Shown piece by piece: positions 20,430-32,117 of a stretch of 64,000 bases of DNA (position 1 is the first letter of the stretch; every line of letters begins with the position of its first letter). This stretch comes from Asterella californica (taxonomy: Eukaryota; Streptophyta; Marchantiopsida; Marchantiales; Aytoniaceae), in the NCBI GenBank assembly GCA_036924285.1, contig JAYKYS010000004.1:30474001-30538000 (forward strand), given 5' to 3'. A program made the translations under genes and the position numbers. Below the pieces are notes generated by a model, which made no database searches, had not been told where the DNA came from, and was given only the letters and a program-made list of their open reading frames with translations.

Positions 20430-21546
20430 TGTCGCGACTCTCAGTCTCAAGATCGGGCGCAGACGCGAACAATAAAACCCTGCGGACTTACGCTAGGTCG
20501 TGAACGCTGCGAGTAAGACTGAACGGCTTGACCGCGAAGTCGAGATCAGATGAACCTTAAGTGGTTCTCTGAACCAAGGTTGGAACATTGGGTTAGGACC
20601 TAAGGACCATCCCAAGATGATCCCAGACGAACGCTGACCTAAGGGAGCAAGTCTGAGAACGGACCAAAATATACGTCTGAGACATAAGTCTGAGATGTGA
20701 GTCCGAGACGTGAGATCGAGACGTGGGTCCGAGACGCAAATGGACGGTGGTTCAGACGTTGGTCCAAACCACAGGGTTCGAGTCTAGGTCTGGACCACAA
20801 GTTTCCGAAAAATGATCAAGTGTTGGAGCTCCAGTGACGTTTTAGGTCGTGGACAGAGCTCCACGTAAGATCTCGAGGCGAGTAAAGTATCATTGGAAAG
20901 GTCTCGGCGAGAGCTTTCAAGTGATATGTAGAACTCTTCGAACTGACCTCTGAGTTGAGAATTATGGCCGAACCACGATCAGATTGTGGTATAATTTTTA
21001 GGGAACAAAGAGGAGGGCGGGGCCGCCGATCTTCAGAAGTATATATAAGGGGAGCTCGATGCCTGGATGGACCAGGACGAGTCACCCGATCTCAGAGTTT
21101 GGCGGGCGGACTCTAGGGACATGAGGTGATGGTTGGGCCGGTTCCAAGGCACGTTCCGGTCTAGACTTAGGAACGATGTAAGGACTGGAGCAAGACTAGG
21201 GAACGAGTCGACGGATTAGATCATCGTTCGGGAGCCTAGACCCAGACAGACACCACGAGCGGTTGGGCCGCTAGGTGTGTTGGAGGCATCGTTTAAGACC
21301 ATAGACTTTATTGGAAGTCCGCCCCAAGTCATCTTGTGACTTGCTCATGTTTGGGAACGACCTAGACGAGTTTAGGTCGGGACTTAAGGAATGCTGAGCT
21401 TGATGATTAAGGAGACGGGCCGGCTCTGATCTAGACCAAACAGAGTTAAGGTAAGTGATGCATGGACGCTAGCTTGTGATTGTGGTTTGCAAGTTAGCGG
21501 TGTAAATTTTGTGACCTATTGAGCAAGAGCTTTCGCTGACGCAACA
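20430..21546 (+). repeat. LTR of the C/D chromovirus family inside element E
   Basis: 1,117 bases from TGTCGCGACTC to GACGCAACA, matching the C LTR (39966-41067, opposite strand) along its length. No element coding sequence belongs to it on either side, so it looks like a solo LTR inserted between the E primer site and E gag. Flanking duplications are not evident. Confidence 0.7.
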
Positions 21547-22129
21547 ATGAGGATTTCATGAGTCAAGTGATGAATTTGCCAGTCCCGGTGATTCTTCCAG
21601 TAGTGACTTATGCGATCAATTGAGATTTAACCATCTATATCTTGATTTAGTGAGCATGGATCTAAACCTACCCGCTCCTGTTCTTTTCAACACGTAGGTG
21701 GAGGTCCGCTATGTCTGTAGACCGAAATCGTTACTTAGAGATTTGTGATTAGAAATTTTGGTGAGGATTTCTATCGTGCGATAATCGATTCTCCCGTCCC
21801 TTTAGTGATACCTCTAGTGTATGAACGTTTTCGAGTGACCGTCATAACTCTATATTAGGAAAAATCTGAAACTTTCGGGTTTCCTTGGTGCAGCTTGCTC
21901 TCCCACCACTGATACGTCTTGAGAAGGTCCTCCACCTCCCACGTCTGTCCTACTTTGACCTTTGAGACTCAACATCTTGCTCTGTAATGCTTTGATTGTC
22001 ATCTTCATCTCTCAAAATTTGTTCAGCATGCCTTGCATCAATTCATACATCACCAACTCTGGGTTCGCAGGTTGCGGCTCCATGATCGCGCGCTCTCTCT
22101 CTCTAATAGTTGTGACATCTATCGTTAGA

Positions 22130-22627
22130 GCTCTAGTCGATGATGAAGGTGCGTTATTACTACGGATGAAAAAGACATGTAACATTGAACCGTACAAAGG
22201 TAAACGAGCCATGGGAGTAGTCAAGAATTAGATTTCTCGGATGAATAATTATTTGCGACTTTTCAGGATGCAAATCACTGATGACGTAGCGGAAATATTC
22301 GCGTGTGGATACTTCAACAATAAAGCTCTCACGTGGTATGATGCAGGAGAGAGATCAATGTTGACTGAAAGGAGAATAGTAACGTGGACTGCAATGCAAG
22401 AAGGTTTGTTACAGAATTTCCAATCTGTGGATTCTGTGCAAATGACTCGAACGAAGATGTGGAGATTGAAACAAAAGAGAAGCCTTCAAGAGTATGTAGA
22501 AGCGTTCCTCGACCTGCAAGTCGTAATCACAGATATGAGTCTAGCGGAGGCTCTTGACAGTTTCAAGAGAGGTTTAAAGGAACGAATCCGACAAGAGATA
22601 ATGGTGAAAATCCACGCATGGTTTTGA
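22130..22627 (+). pseudogene. Gag fragment of element E
   Basis: The frame reads PYKGKRAMGVVKN, a TAG at 22229-22231 where a Trp is expected, then the open stretch from about 22241 (MNNYLRLFRMQITDDV). Features are KALTWYDAG, TWTAMQEGLLQNFQ, KQKRSLQEYVEAFLDL and SFKRGLKERIRQEI. This is the Retrotrans_gag capsid pattern (ALTWW, W..F...F, L.Q...V..Y...F, F..GL). No zinc knuckle follows; after about 22650 the sequence jumps to integrase. Confidence 0.8.
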
Positions 22628-22739
22628 GGCCATCGCTTGCACTCAGAGAATTGCTGGAGCATGGTTTGACATTCCATGAAGAGAAGTTATGGATCCCGTA
22701 GAATACAGAACTACGTACCACCATACTAACATAATGTCA

Positions 22740-23364
22740 TGATTCAACAATTGCAAGACACATGGGAGTAGAAAAGACACTAGAAGCATCCCAACGAGTG
22801 TTCTATTGACCTGGGATGGCAGAGGATATTGCAGTATACACTTAGAGTTGTGCAATGTATCAACAAAATAAGGCTACAAACCAAACACCCTCCGGTCTTC
22901 TTCAACCCCTTCCGATTCTTTCCAAACGTTGAGAACATGTTAGTATGAACTTAGTGTATGAACTACCCATGACCAGTTCTGATTTTGACTCCATAGTCAT
23001 CTTTGTAGATAAGCTTAGCAAGATGATCCACATTCGACCAACAACAAAAGACGTCTCAGCCCCTCAACTTGTCTAGTTATACTTGAACGTCATTTTTGCT
23101 CATCATGGTTTGTCTCGGGTCCTTATAACAGATAAAGGTCCTCTATTTACTAGTCTATTTTGGAGAACCATATTTGATCTGTTCAAAACCAAACTTGCCA
23201 TGTATATTGTTTATCATCCACAGACCGATGGACAAACTGAAAGAGCCTATCGAACAATTGAAGACATGCTACGGGTCTTTACTTTAGAGAAGCAAGCGGA
23301 GTGAGACACCTTACTTCCTTTGATCAAATTTCTCTACAATAACTTCCTCAATGCATCTACTCGT
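22740..23364 (+). pseudogene. Integrase of element E, 5' part
   Basis: The zinc module reads HMGVEKTLEASQRVFYWPGM then SCAMYQQNK. The catalytic core has VSMNLVYELP (first Asp replaced by Asn), LITDKGPLF (second Asp kept) and HPQTDGQTERAYRTIED (Glu kept, about 23215-23265). In-frame stops occur near 22850, 22920, 23075 and 23302. The sequence breaks at 23364 in the NASTR segment, where element F is inserted, and resumes at 29319. Confidence 0.8.
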
Positions 23365-25378
23365 TGTGGTGCCCACAAATTACAGGATGCACGAATTTTT
23401 GAAATTTTTAAGAATAATGACTTGTTTGTATAACTGAAGAAGCGTTGTTACTTAAGGTTACGTCTTCCTTAACAGGAAGATGATCTTAAGAGCTGTTTGT
23501 AATAAGAAGTTGACTTCTTCAGAAGACGACCGTCTTCGGAAGATCGTCTTCTCAGTTGCGTCTTCAGAAGACGAGAAGACGGCGGAAGACACCTATCTTC
23601 CAGAAGACAGCGACCGCGAAGGACCAACCACGAGTTTTCGGGTAAGACAGTAGGTGTACCTACTGGAGCGCACCGAATAGGTAGGTAGGTCAGGAAGACA
23701 CCAAGGACGAGAACCCCTAATCTGCGGGGAAGATGCGTGAGGAAGCACATTAGGCACCTTCCAACTTCTCGCAGCATAGCGCGCCTGAAGAAGATCGATT
23801 GAGAGAGTGAGCTTCGCGAGCTAGCATTGAGAGAGGAATCAAGTGAGACATCGAGGTAGGAGAGAGTAAGTTGGCAGCTAGGCGAAAGGTGAGATCGAAT
23901 TGCGGGAGCACAAACAACAGAGAAAGCGAAGGCGTTTCGGTGGAGCTTCCGAGAAGCTGACAGTGAAGAGTGACGAGTAGAAGCAGAGGTGGAATCGAGG
24001 TGTGGACCGAAATTGACAGCAGGCGCAGTCGTGTGGAGTCGCATTGGAAGCTAGGACAAGAGCCAGAAGCGCGCGGAGGTCGAAGGCAACTCGGGGAGCC
24101 AAAGAAGAATGTAGAGGTTCTTCCCCCTGTTCTTTTCCCCTCCCATTTCTTCTCGCCTTTTCTTGGTACTCCCCGCGCTTCCTTGATTGTGTGCAGGCAG
24201 CTTGATCGATTACCCCACCCCCATTCTTTCTATTGAGACATTGGGCGCGGAAGCGCTGTCCAATTTCTGTCGAGACATCTCCTTGCTTCTTCCCGAGCTC
24301 AATTCGAGCTTCCCTACTCCTAGCCCTCAAATTGGAGACCCCAACTATCAATTTCCCTACCCCCCTACCTCTCTATCCCCGAAACTTGGAACAGAAGACG
24401 ATTCGGAAGATGGGAACATCTTCGGAAGACGCTTCTTGAACTTGACTGTCTTCGGAAGACTGTCTTCAGAAGACTGTCTTCAGAAGTCGACTGAACACAA
24501 TTCGTATCAAGAGTGGATTTGCTTTGCTTTTGTGTTTAGAGAGGCTTGGTACGAATCCTGAGTGGAGTGGTGAGTTGTTATGTTAATTCGAGAAGTTGGA
24601 AGTCGGGAACTAGGCCTGTGCCTCCCGGTCTTCCAAGCTTCTCAACTCCCCATCTTCCTAGAGAGACTAGAAGACTGGAAGGCTGGCAAAATGAGCGAGA
24701 AGACGCGAGGGTCCATTCGGGTCTCTTCTGTCCGATCCATAGCAGCCGTTCTTTCTTCTTCCCGAACTTAGAAAAGAGTTGTGAGAAGTCTTGCTGACAG
24801 AATCTGGAGGGAATGGTCGAGGGTCATGTCTTCCCATCATGCAGCAAGCTTCTTCTGACTGCGTATGAGAGGTGAGAAGTCAGAAGAACAGAGTGCAGTT
24901 GTCTTGAGTCCGTTGTGAGGATAGATTGCGTGTAGGAAGACGAAGACAGGTGAGACCAGTGAAGAGAAGTCTGACTTCGAGAAGTCTTCCGAGAAAGACA
25001 CTGAATCGGAAGCTGTCCCAAGTATCTTCCCAGAGGCCACTGTCACCGCAGGAGCCCGCAACCATCTTCTGAACCTTTCTCATACTCTACTTCTCGCATA
25101 TCTTGTATCTTCTGATAAGAAGTAGGATGTAATGCAAGGTGGGTTGTCTTCTTGGTAATCCATGCGAGGCCTTGCTTAGATAGGATTGTTTAGATATAGC
25201 TCGGAAGACGAGAGCTATCTAGGAAGTACTGTTAGAATCCCGGAAGACGGAGTAGTTGTCTTCTGGAAGACTAGTTTCGTCTTCTGAGAAGTAGAAGCTA
25301 GACTGTGGGCACTCGGGAAGAACTGAGCCTTCAGCTCATAGTAGGTGCTTGTGGTTTAGTGCAACAGATCTTCCAGGT

Positions 25379-25840
25379 ATGTCGATGCATCCGCGAGGCT
25401 TGGTGTTACCCACGGCAGAATTGGCCGAGGCCACTCCTTTCCTCAAGGAGTTGGGTCTCGACTTCTTCCTGTGGGATTGGAACCTCGCAGATCAAGGGCT
25501 TCTGGAGGAGGTGTGGGCCGCGTTACCACCGCGTAACCGTGTACCTGCGAAGGCAGGAGTAGCTTGGGAAAGACCGTCTTCCTGGACTAAAGACTGGTGG
25601 CGTAAGGCGTTTCACAGGCCTGAGACCGAGAACCGAGGATATTGGTACGAGAAGAAGATCTTGCCTAGGATTGTGAGTTCATGGCATGTGCCTGGGAGTA
25701 CCACCTGTCTTTTCGTGGAAGACAGACAGGGGAGGAACGGTTGGAAGATAGAGTCTTATCGGGAGCCGAAGAAGCGACTTCTGGCGAAGTTGTTTCTGCA
25801 TCTTTCCCCAAGGGAAAAGCGCAGAAGACAAGGTACTTAG
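25379..25840 (+). pseudogene. F family unknown protein, N-terminal part
   Basis: From ATG at 25379: MSMHPRGLVLPTAELAEATP, then KELGLDFFLWDWNLADQGLL, AALPPRNRVPAK, WWRKAFHRPE and LFVEDRQGRNGWKIESYRE. The frame ends at TAG 25838-25840. The third frame carries on with FPKGKAQKTRYLGDQD and reaches a TGA near 25873, so a frameshift and a stop separate this from the downstream part. The same segment in a second copy (63798-64000, minus) shows it is a conserved family domain. I do not recognise the fold; it is Trp-rich and could be a Gag-like or plant-mobile-domain-like module. An intron here was considered but not supported. Confidence 0.5.
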
Positions 25841-25884
25841 GAGATCAGGACGTGGAGTTCCTGGAATCAGTGTGAGATGACAGA

Positions 25885-27690
25885 GTGCCAATCTACTGGG
25901 GCGCGTACATCCACAACTATGTACAGACGGAGCTAGCATACTTGGGTACCCCGGCGGGAGGACATCTGACGCCCTTCTTCTGCTACTTGTATGTAGCCAT
26001 GGGGGATCTGAGGGAAGATCAGCTGGCAGTGTATGGGCCAACGGAGCTACAGGAGGTGAAGGAGGAGACCTCGGAAGATGATGACCGAGAGACAACAGCA
26101 ACGCCCCCTCTCACTCTGATGCCACAGCTGAGACCCGGCTCTCACCAGAAGACGCTTCTGGTGAGGGAAGACGAGTCTAGTGGGTCGGAAGACGCCACGC
26201 CAGTGAGGAAGATGGGTCACAGAAGTGTACCGAGGACATCCATCTCCCTCATTCATTCAGGATCGGAGTCGGACTCGGAGGAAGACTTGCTGAGTACCCG
26301 ATCGGAGCAGAAGACAGCTTCTGTAACACTTGGGAGTATACCGAAGACTCCAGAAGACGAAGGATGGATGGGCGCTCCTACTGCGATGCGAGGAAGCGCA
26401 AAGAGGAGAGCCGCTCCTGCCACGAGGAGTCTTCCACCCCGGAAGATGAGAAGAGTAGCTTCTTCTCGTGCGCAGAAGATGAAGGCCGTAGTGGTGGAAG
26501 AGGCTTCCTTGCCTCTAGAAGACAAGGTCGACACCTCCGAGCGAGTGGTGAGGATGAACTTGTCTTCCGCAGGAAGACGACTGGAGGAGTTCAGTGCCTA
26601 CTTCCAGAAGGAGATCCAGCCCGCTATGGAGTTGCTGGAGAGGAGAGCAAGGGCACAGGAGAAGCCCTTACAACCTGCATTCGGCATGCGCACCTTGCTG
26701 CGACAGGAAAACAGCCAGCAGAAGACGGAGTCGCTGGAAGCTAGTCTCCGCACCACGGAGAAGCTTGCAGCCAGGTACAAGGCGGAAGCAGCCGCTTCTG
26801 CCAAGGAGTCGATGCAACTTCGGAAGAGCAACCAGGAGTTGCAGGCGCAAGTACAGCAACGCGATCAGGAAGTTCTCCGAGTGCGGGAGAAGATCACTGC
26901 CCTCGCAGAAGAGCAGACCACTTGGAAGATGCAGCGAGAAGCCGCAGAAGCGCGAGCTGCAGTGGAGAAGACGCAGAGGGAAGCAGCGGAGGCTCGTGCG
27001 CAGAAGATGCTAGCTCAGTCGGTAGAAGCGCTTCGGAAGAAGTTCAACTTCACCGCGGGTAAGAAGTTACTTATCTTAGCTAGGGAATGGGACAGCGGGT
27101 CCAAGACGAGGTTGGTGGAATGCAGAAATAGCATGTTCAGGTACCTGGATAGACAGATAGAAGGAGTGAAGACACTTTATGGTCTTCCCTCACTTCCGAC
27201 ACCTGCAACCGCATCTTCCCAAGCCCCAGCACCCTCGACTGGGTCCGGAATGGAGAAGGAGGAGTTCGATCTCGCTGTACACTTGGTGGTGACAGCGTTG
27301 GAAGACGAGAAGACTCCAGAAGATGCCCCGGAAGACATGATGTCTTCTGGAAGACAGGAAGACGAGCCGTCTTCCCAGGTATTCCGCGTGGAGGAAGCGA
27401 CTTCCCCGGACCCCTATGAGGTCGCCATGGTCCCTAGTACTGCATCTGTGCCTCAGAAGACCGAAGACGCACCATTCGACTCGTCTTCCCAGAAGACCAT
27501 TCCGTCTTCCGAAGTCGAAGCCGAGGAAGACGCAGCCGCAGAAACAGCAGGGCCAGCGAAGAGCGAGGAGAGGGAAGCTACCTCAGTGGTACCCGAGGTA
27601 AGTGCAGGGCTTCCCATCCCATCAGAAGTCGAGGTAGTAGCTCCGGTAGGAGCAGATCATGTGGAGATTGCCACCGAGCAATCAGAGTAG
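25885..27690 (+). CDS. F family unknown protein, coiled-coil part
   Basis: About 600 codons open to TAG at 27688; the region is entered in frame from before 25885 (GTG there is not a convincing start). Order: HNYVQTELAYLGTPAGGHL and FFCYLYVAMGDL (end of a globular domain); an acidic Ser/Glu/Asp stretch (residues about 45-150); basic, possible nuclear-targeting clusters (KRRAAPATR, PPRKMRRV, near 170-190); a long heptad-rich coiled coil from about 225 to 385; a compact segment (KKLLILAREWDSGSKTRLVE); and a Glu/Ser/Pro-rich tail. No enzyme motif. It may be a captured host gene or the element's structural protein. Many codons are built from the GAAGAC word that fills the whole insertion. Confidence 0.5.
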   Translation: MPIYWGAYIHNYVQTELAYLGTPAGGHLTPFFCYLYVAMGDLREDQLAVYGPTELQEVKEETSEDDDRETTATPPLTLMPQLRPGSHQKTLLVREDESSGSEDATPVRKMGHRSVPRTSISLIHSGSESDSEEDLLSTRSEQKTASVTLGSIPKTPEDEGWMGAPTAMRGSAKRRAAPATRSLPPRKMRRVASSRAQKMKAVVVEEASLPLEDKVDTSERVVRMNLSSAGRRLEEFSAYFQKEIQPAMELLERRARAQEKPLQPAFGMRTLLRQENSQQKTESLEASLRTTEKLAARYKAEAAASAKESMQLRKSNQELQAQVQQRDQEVLRVREKITALAEEQTTWKMQREAAEARAAVEKTQREAAEARAQKMLAQSVEALRKKFNFTAGKKLLILAREWDSGSKTRLVECRNSMFRYLDRQIEGVKTLYGLPSLPTPATASSQAPAPSTGSGMEKEEFDLAVHLVVTALEDEKTPEDAPEDMMSSGRQEDEPSSQVFRVEEATSPDPYEVAMVPSTASVPQKTEDAPFDSSSQKTIPSSEVEAEEDAAAETAGPAKSEEREATSVVPEVSAGLPIPSEVEVVAPVGADHVEIATEQSE

Positions 27691-29318
27691 TTAGCAAACT
27701 CAATCAACACTTCCAGATTTAGTAGGATCGGACATGCTATCTTAAGGGTGGCAGTTTTCCATGTAAAAATAGTTAGGACTCCATGTGGCAGCATAGGTAG
27801 CGTAGGAGTAACACAGTGGAGGGCTAATTGGGAAGAGGGACCGCATGCATGTGAGGTGACAACCTCTTGTCAGCGCCTCTCTCTCTCTCCCTGGTGGTCG
27901 CCTCCCCTGACTCTCGAGGCAGATGGTTAAGTAGGATCGTAGAGTAGGAAATGGAGCTCTGCCAGTTCTGCCAGTTCTGTAGTAATTGAACATACACACC
28001 GATTCTACAGGCAGGCAGGCGAGACACATTAGAGCAGAGACAGTCTTAGCGCACTACACCCGTTGTTGGAAACATACGAATAGTCTTGGAATATACAGGA
28101 GGGGTCTGCATACTCGCACCAGCAGTGGTTCGAAGATGTAGATAGAAGTAGTGGACAGTCTAGGAACAGGGAACGGCATCCTCGTGCAGTCCTGTTAGCT
28201 AGGCTGGTGTGTCGAGGAGTAGACGCAGGAAGTAGCGGGAGTGAGCTTCCCAATGCCATTGTGACTTCTTCTCGGGGAATAGATTGTGGATTTGAGTGCA
28301 GCAGCTTCGCTCATGTCTTCTGGGTGGTGGAATGTATTGAATTCGCTCCCAGTTGTGCATGGGAAGTGTTCTTCTTGAATGGCGGTGAATGTCAACAGTT
28401 GTGGAGTGTAGCTTGACTCGTTCAGTAGAGCACTTGGGATCTACGTACGAAAGGTCTTCTGGGTAAGGGATCCCAGAAGACAGAGCAGTCAGAGCAGCGA
28501 AGTGAAGAAGAAAGAAGCCTTCTTCTCGCAACAGAAGACGACATCCTCGAGTAGAAGACGGTGCTACAGTACTCACGTTTGTTGTCTTCCTCCCCAAACT
28601 ATTACAAGCAGGGATGGCTTGTTAGTCAGGATCCGGACTAGAAGCCTGTCGGAATCTTAATTGCCCTTTTTCATCTTGTTTTCTCTTGTTTGGATTTCTT
28701 CTTCTTCCCATCTTCCCTCATCTTCCCCATCTTCTTATCTTCTCTAGTGAGCTTCCGAGACTTCTATTGAGCTTCCGTGAAGGTGAATGTCGTTGTAGTG
28801 CTGCAGGAAGACAACTTCCGTAGGCAGAAGCATGGGAAGGCTACAAGGGACATACACCCTGTGATTTATCCAACCCCGTTGGAATGTGAGTGTGAGAGTA
28901 AGGTGTAACGACTGTTACTAGTCGACTTTTGCGAAGCCGGACAGCCTTCTGGAGGTGTGAGAAGACGAGCTAAACCCCCAGAAGACGAGAATCGCTTCGA
29001 GAAGACGGTATCGAGAAGACCGGAAGAAGCAACCTGGAAGCAGGAAGATCGTCTTCCCGAGCTTCTCTGTGAATAGTTGTATGATATTGTAATTGGTAGT
29101 TGTTTGTTTGGGTCCAGAGCACCATTTGGCGTGTCTGGAAGACGTGTTGTTTTGTGTAGGTTTTGTGAGAAGACGGGATTTCTAGGCAAAACCCGTGTGT
29201 TTGTGTGTTTGAACAGATCTTAGAACTTAGAGCAGCGTTACTTGTGCAAATCCTCTGTGTGAACGATATCTTGTATACTAAATGGGCAAAAGGAGAAATC
29301 CTACGTCACTACACTCGT

Positions 29319-29960
29319 GAAACTCTTTTTTATCTTATGTATGGAGAACATCCTCTCACACCAGCAAGCTTTACATGATTCGATACGTCACCGTCAATCA
29401 ACATCAAAGTGGATGCTCAAGATCGCAGAATTCGTTGCACGAATTCAGCAAGGAGTGAAAAAAGCTAAGGTGAAACTGTAAATTGCTCAAAATCAACAAA
29501 AGCTATATGCTGATCGACACCGTCGACATGAAGAGTTCACGATTGATGATCGAGTATGGTTATCCACAACCAACCTTACATTGGTCGATAGTCATAAATT
29601 CAACCCTCGCTTCATCAGACTTTTTTCTATTGTTCGCAAAATAGGAGCAGTTGCATATCAACTAGAACTTCCATCTCACATGAAAATTCATCCGGTTTTT
29701 CATGTATCTTTATTACGATGATATGCACCACGACCTCAAAAATTTAGAAATTCGCACGAGTCACAACCTCTTTCTCAAATCGTCGATGACGAGGAAGAGT
29801 TTGAAGTAGAATACATCTTGAAGAAACGTGTTTGTGAGACTCGTCATCAACGGATAGATTACTTGGTGAAATAGTAAAGATATCCATTACATGAAGTCAT
29901 ATGAGAACTTGCAACTAATCTTGCAAACGCACCACTCGTAGTGAAAGCTTTAGAATAGCA
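29319..29960 (+). pseudogene. Integrase C-terminus and chromodomain of element E, 3' part
   Basis: Resumes directly after F with ETLFYLMYGEHPLTPASF. Then DRHRRHEEFTIDDRVWLSTTNL, the GPY-like PRFIRLFSIVRKIGAVAYQL and HPVFHVSLLR, followed by a chromodomain-like EEEFEVEYILKKRV and RIDYLVK with two stops after it. At least five in-frame stops in total. Clearly the continuation of 22740-23364. Confidence 0.82.
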
Positions 29961-30001
29961 TTTGAGCAACGGGGACGTTGCTTCTTAAAAGGAAAGAGGT
30001 T

Positions 30002-30493
30002 TGTAATAAATAGAGTTCTACTTATCGATTAGAGGTGAAAATTAGTTTGGTAGAAGTCTTTGGTATAACAATCAGTTACGGCTAAGTCGGCTTGAGAATA
30101 CATGCAGCAAAAGAGTACTTCTACTAAAAGACGAGAGCACCTAAAGTTCACCAAAACTTTCAGGAAGGAATTTGAGAGTCCAACTGATGTTTTTTTTACC
30201 CAAAAATAAAGCACTAGAGATAGGGCTTAAGACATGCTTGAAATGCCATGGTTCATACTCTTCGAGAGCTTTTCAACGAGCTCTTATTTGGCTCATTCTG
30301 AACCATCTAGATGTTGTTTTGGAGTTTTAAATCTAAGGCTGCATGTAAACCACGTCAGCGATCTGTGTGCTCACTTTGGAAGATTAGCATCTGTATGAAT
30401 CTTATCATGTACTCCTTCTATCACTATATAAAGTATGAGAATGCACCTCCAAGGACATTCGAGTTTGAGTTCACTCTAGAGCCCCTTCTTACA
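30002..30493 (+). repeat. 3' LTR of element E
   Basis: 492 bases, TGTAATAAATAG to TTCTTACA, preceded by the purine-rich AAAAGGAAAGAGGTT (a polypurine tract). Copy of 19758-20235 with scattered differences and a short extra block (AGAAGTCTTTGG) near 30050. Confidence 0.82.
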
Positions 30494-30498
30494 ATAGG

Positions 30499-32117
30499 GC
30501 TTAGGTGTTCCAACAGAAGCTCTTGCTCAATAGATCACCAAACTCACAAGTATGATTTTAATTTATAAACAACGTCATGTTTTCTGACGATAGTCAAAAC
30601 TATCGTTTAGAAATTTTCATGGACACAAAAGATTTTCTTGAACAATCGTGAAAATTATGTCGAAACTCACATGAATGAAGGTGATGTATAGAGGTCAAAG
30701 ACAAATTGACTCCCTCAATAATTTTGCATTGTATAGTCAATCCGTTTAACACAAAAAGTTGGATCAGATATACGGAACATTGCACAAGCTATAATATATT
30801 TGGATGTCGAATGAAATGAAGAAAAGGTTTGAAATCTATTGTACTTGTAGGGTAAAAAGTTTCTTGACTTGTGTAAAATTTTTTATTACGTATTTTGGTT
30901 CAAAATGTGACAAGGCATAACATCTTTTAGAAAGCATAATTTTTGACATCTTAGTAGCGTTCGATAGTAATTTTTATAACATTTCCTATTGGTAGTGTCC
31001 ATGTGAAGAGTCCTTTTCTAAATTCTAGAGGAAATGTCTAAGAACTTGCATAGGGTTCTTGGAAACGAAACTAAATTTTGATAAGTTTGGATAGATCATA
31101 GCAGTATTTTCAGAAATCTGATTGACGTGTTTCTAGTATAGTTGACGAGCTGGTCTACAGGACTGTCTGGTACAACAAAACTCACACGCATTGAAAATCT
31201 TATGGAGAAATTGCCCGAATCTACTTTTTTCTAAGTTGCTCTATCTTAGAACCATTCTTTTTCGTCTGACAAGTTCTTGTACAAGCATCAAAGTTCTTGT
31301 ACAGAGCTTTAAAAAGTTATTTCTTTTCCAAGATAGTTCCAGATTTCTTGATGGAATGTTTGTACATTTTATGTAAGCTCTGATATCGTCTCACACTTTA
31401 AACGTTTATTGTCCCCCCGTTATAAGTGTAAAAGCTTAAAATCTAATTACATTGATTTTCAGAGGCTGAAGTTGAGACCCTCAGTTAATATATGGAATAT
31501 ATGAGGTACAAACATGGGGCGCATTGAACGTGTGAGATCGAATCCTCCTAGACTGACAAGATGTTACAGCAAAGAGGAGCACATTTGGCGTACCGTTTCT
31601 CACATTCGCCGAGAAGACGAAACAGATTCCATGCGATTCAAATGCACGCAAGGACAAATTGACTGGTTCGAACACTGCACAGTGCAGTGAAAAACGAACG
31701 ACTGCGCAAGGAGTTTCGAGGAAAGAAGCATTCTTTCCAAGAGGCTTTGCATCGCCTGCTGCTGTTATCATCGTGATGGGAAGAGGTCGGGCCCCGCTTC
31801 TAAGCGGTAACTGTTATCCTCTTTAGTTTTCAACGCACTCCGGTCCTCAAGGATCAAAGGTACAATTTCTGAGTTCGGTTGTTCATTCGAGATCCGAAGG
31901 ATGCGCTTGTTGTTTTTAATATGCCGCAATTGAGGTGCCGAATGTAGGTCCCCTAATCGGCTCTTCTTGTGAATAATTCTGGAACACTGTAGGTGTTCAG
32001 ATAGATGTGTCTCAGGTTGATCCAGGTTTGCATTTCGGATGTAGTCAGTTTTAGGGTACTTTGCGGAACTTGTAACGTTGCGGGGTAGAAATTGAGTCTT
32101 TGTCGATGTCCTGTAGA
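30499..32117. other. Intergenic stretch upstream of MRS2
   Basis: 30508-30550 resembles the outer end of a C-type LTR (GAAGCTCTTGCTCAATAGATC). The rest is AT-rich with no convincing coding frame or family match. The open frame at 31481-31771 (minus) has no recognised motif. The promoter and 5' leader of MRS2 probably lie here, but no core promoter could be assigned. Confidence 0.4.

Larger units (their letters stand above)
23365..29313. mobile_element. Unclassified 5.95-kb insertion F
   Basis: Exact boundaries come from the interrupted integrase: CTCGT occurs at 23360-23364 and again at 29314-29318, and removing one copy restores the E reading frame. The insert starts TGTGGTGCCCAC and ends GTCACTACA (termini TGTGGTG and, inverted, TGTAGTG). 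A 5-bp duplication and TG...CA ends suit an LTR element, but no long terminal repeats were found by eye and no RT, integrase or transposase motif is seen. It contains a broken gene for an unknown coiled-coil protein. It is saturated with GAAGAC/GTCTTC. Part of the same gene recurs at 63798-64000, so F is a repeat family. Confidence 0.72.
19758..30493 (+). mobile_element. Ty3/gypsy element E, deletion derivative, nested host of other insertions
   Basis: LTRs at 19758-20235 and 30002-30493 are similar direct copies beginning TGTAATAA and ending CTTACA. TAGG flanks both ends (19754-19757 and 30495-30498). A tRNA-iMet-type primer-binding site follows the 5' LTR. Gag remains at about 22130-22627; then the sequence jumps to integrase near 22740, so protease, RT and RNase H are missing. 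Integrase is split by element F and continues at 29319 with a chromodomain. Numerous stops are present. Confidence 0.8.

Noticed and set aside
24000..25100. Overlapping open frames on both strands of F
   Set aside because: They arise from the repeated GAAGAC words, which lack stop codons in several frames; no domain or homology supports them.
23365..29313. F as a CACTA transposon
   Set aside because: The right end CACTACA looks like CACTA, but orientation at both ends is reversed for that family, the target duplication is 5 bp rather than 3, and no CACTA transposase is seen.
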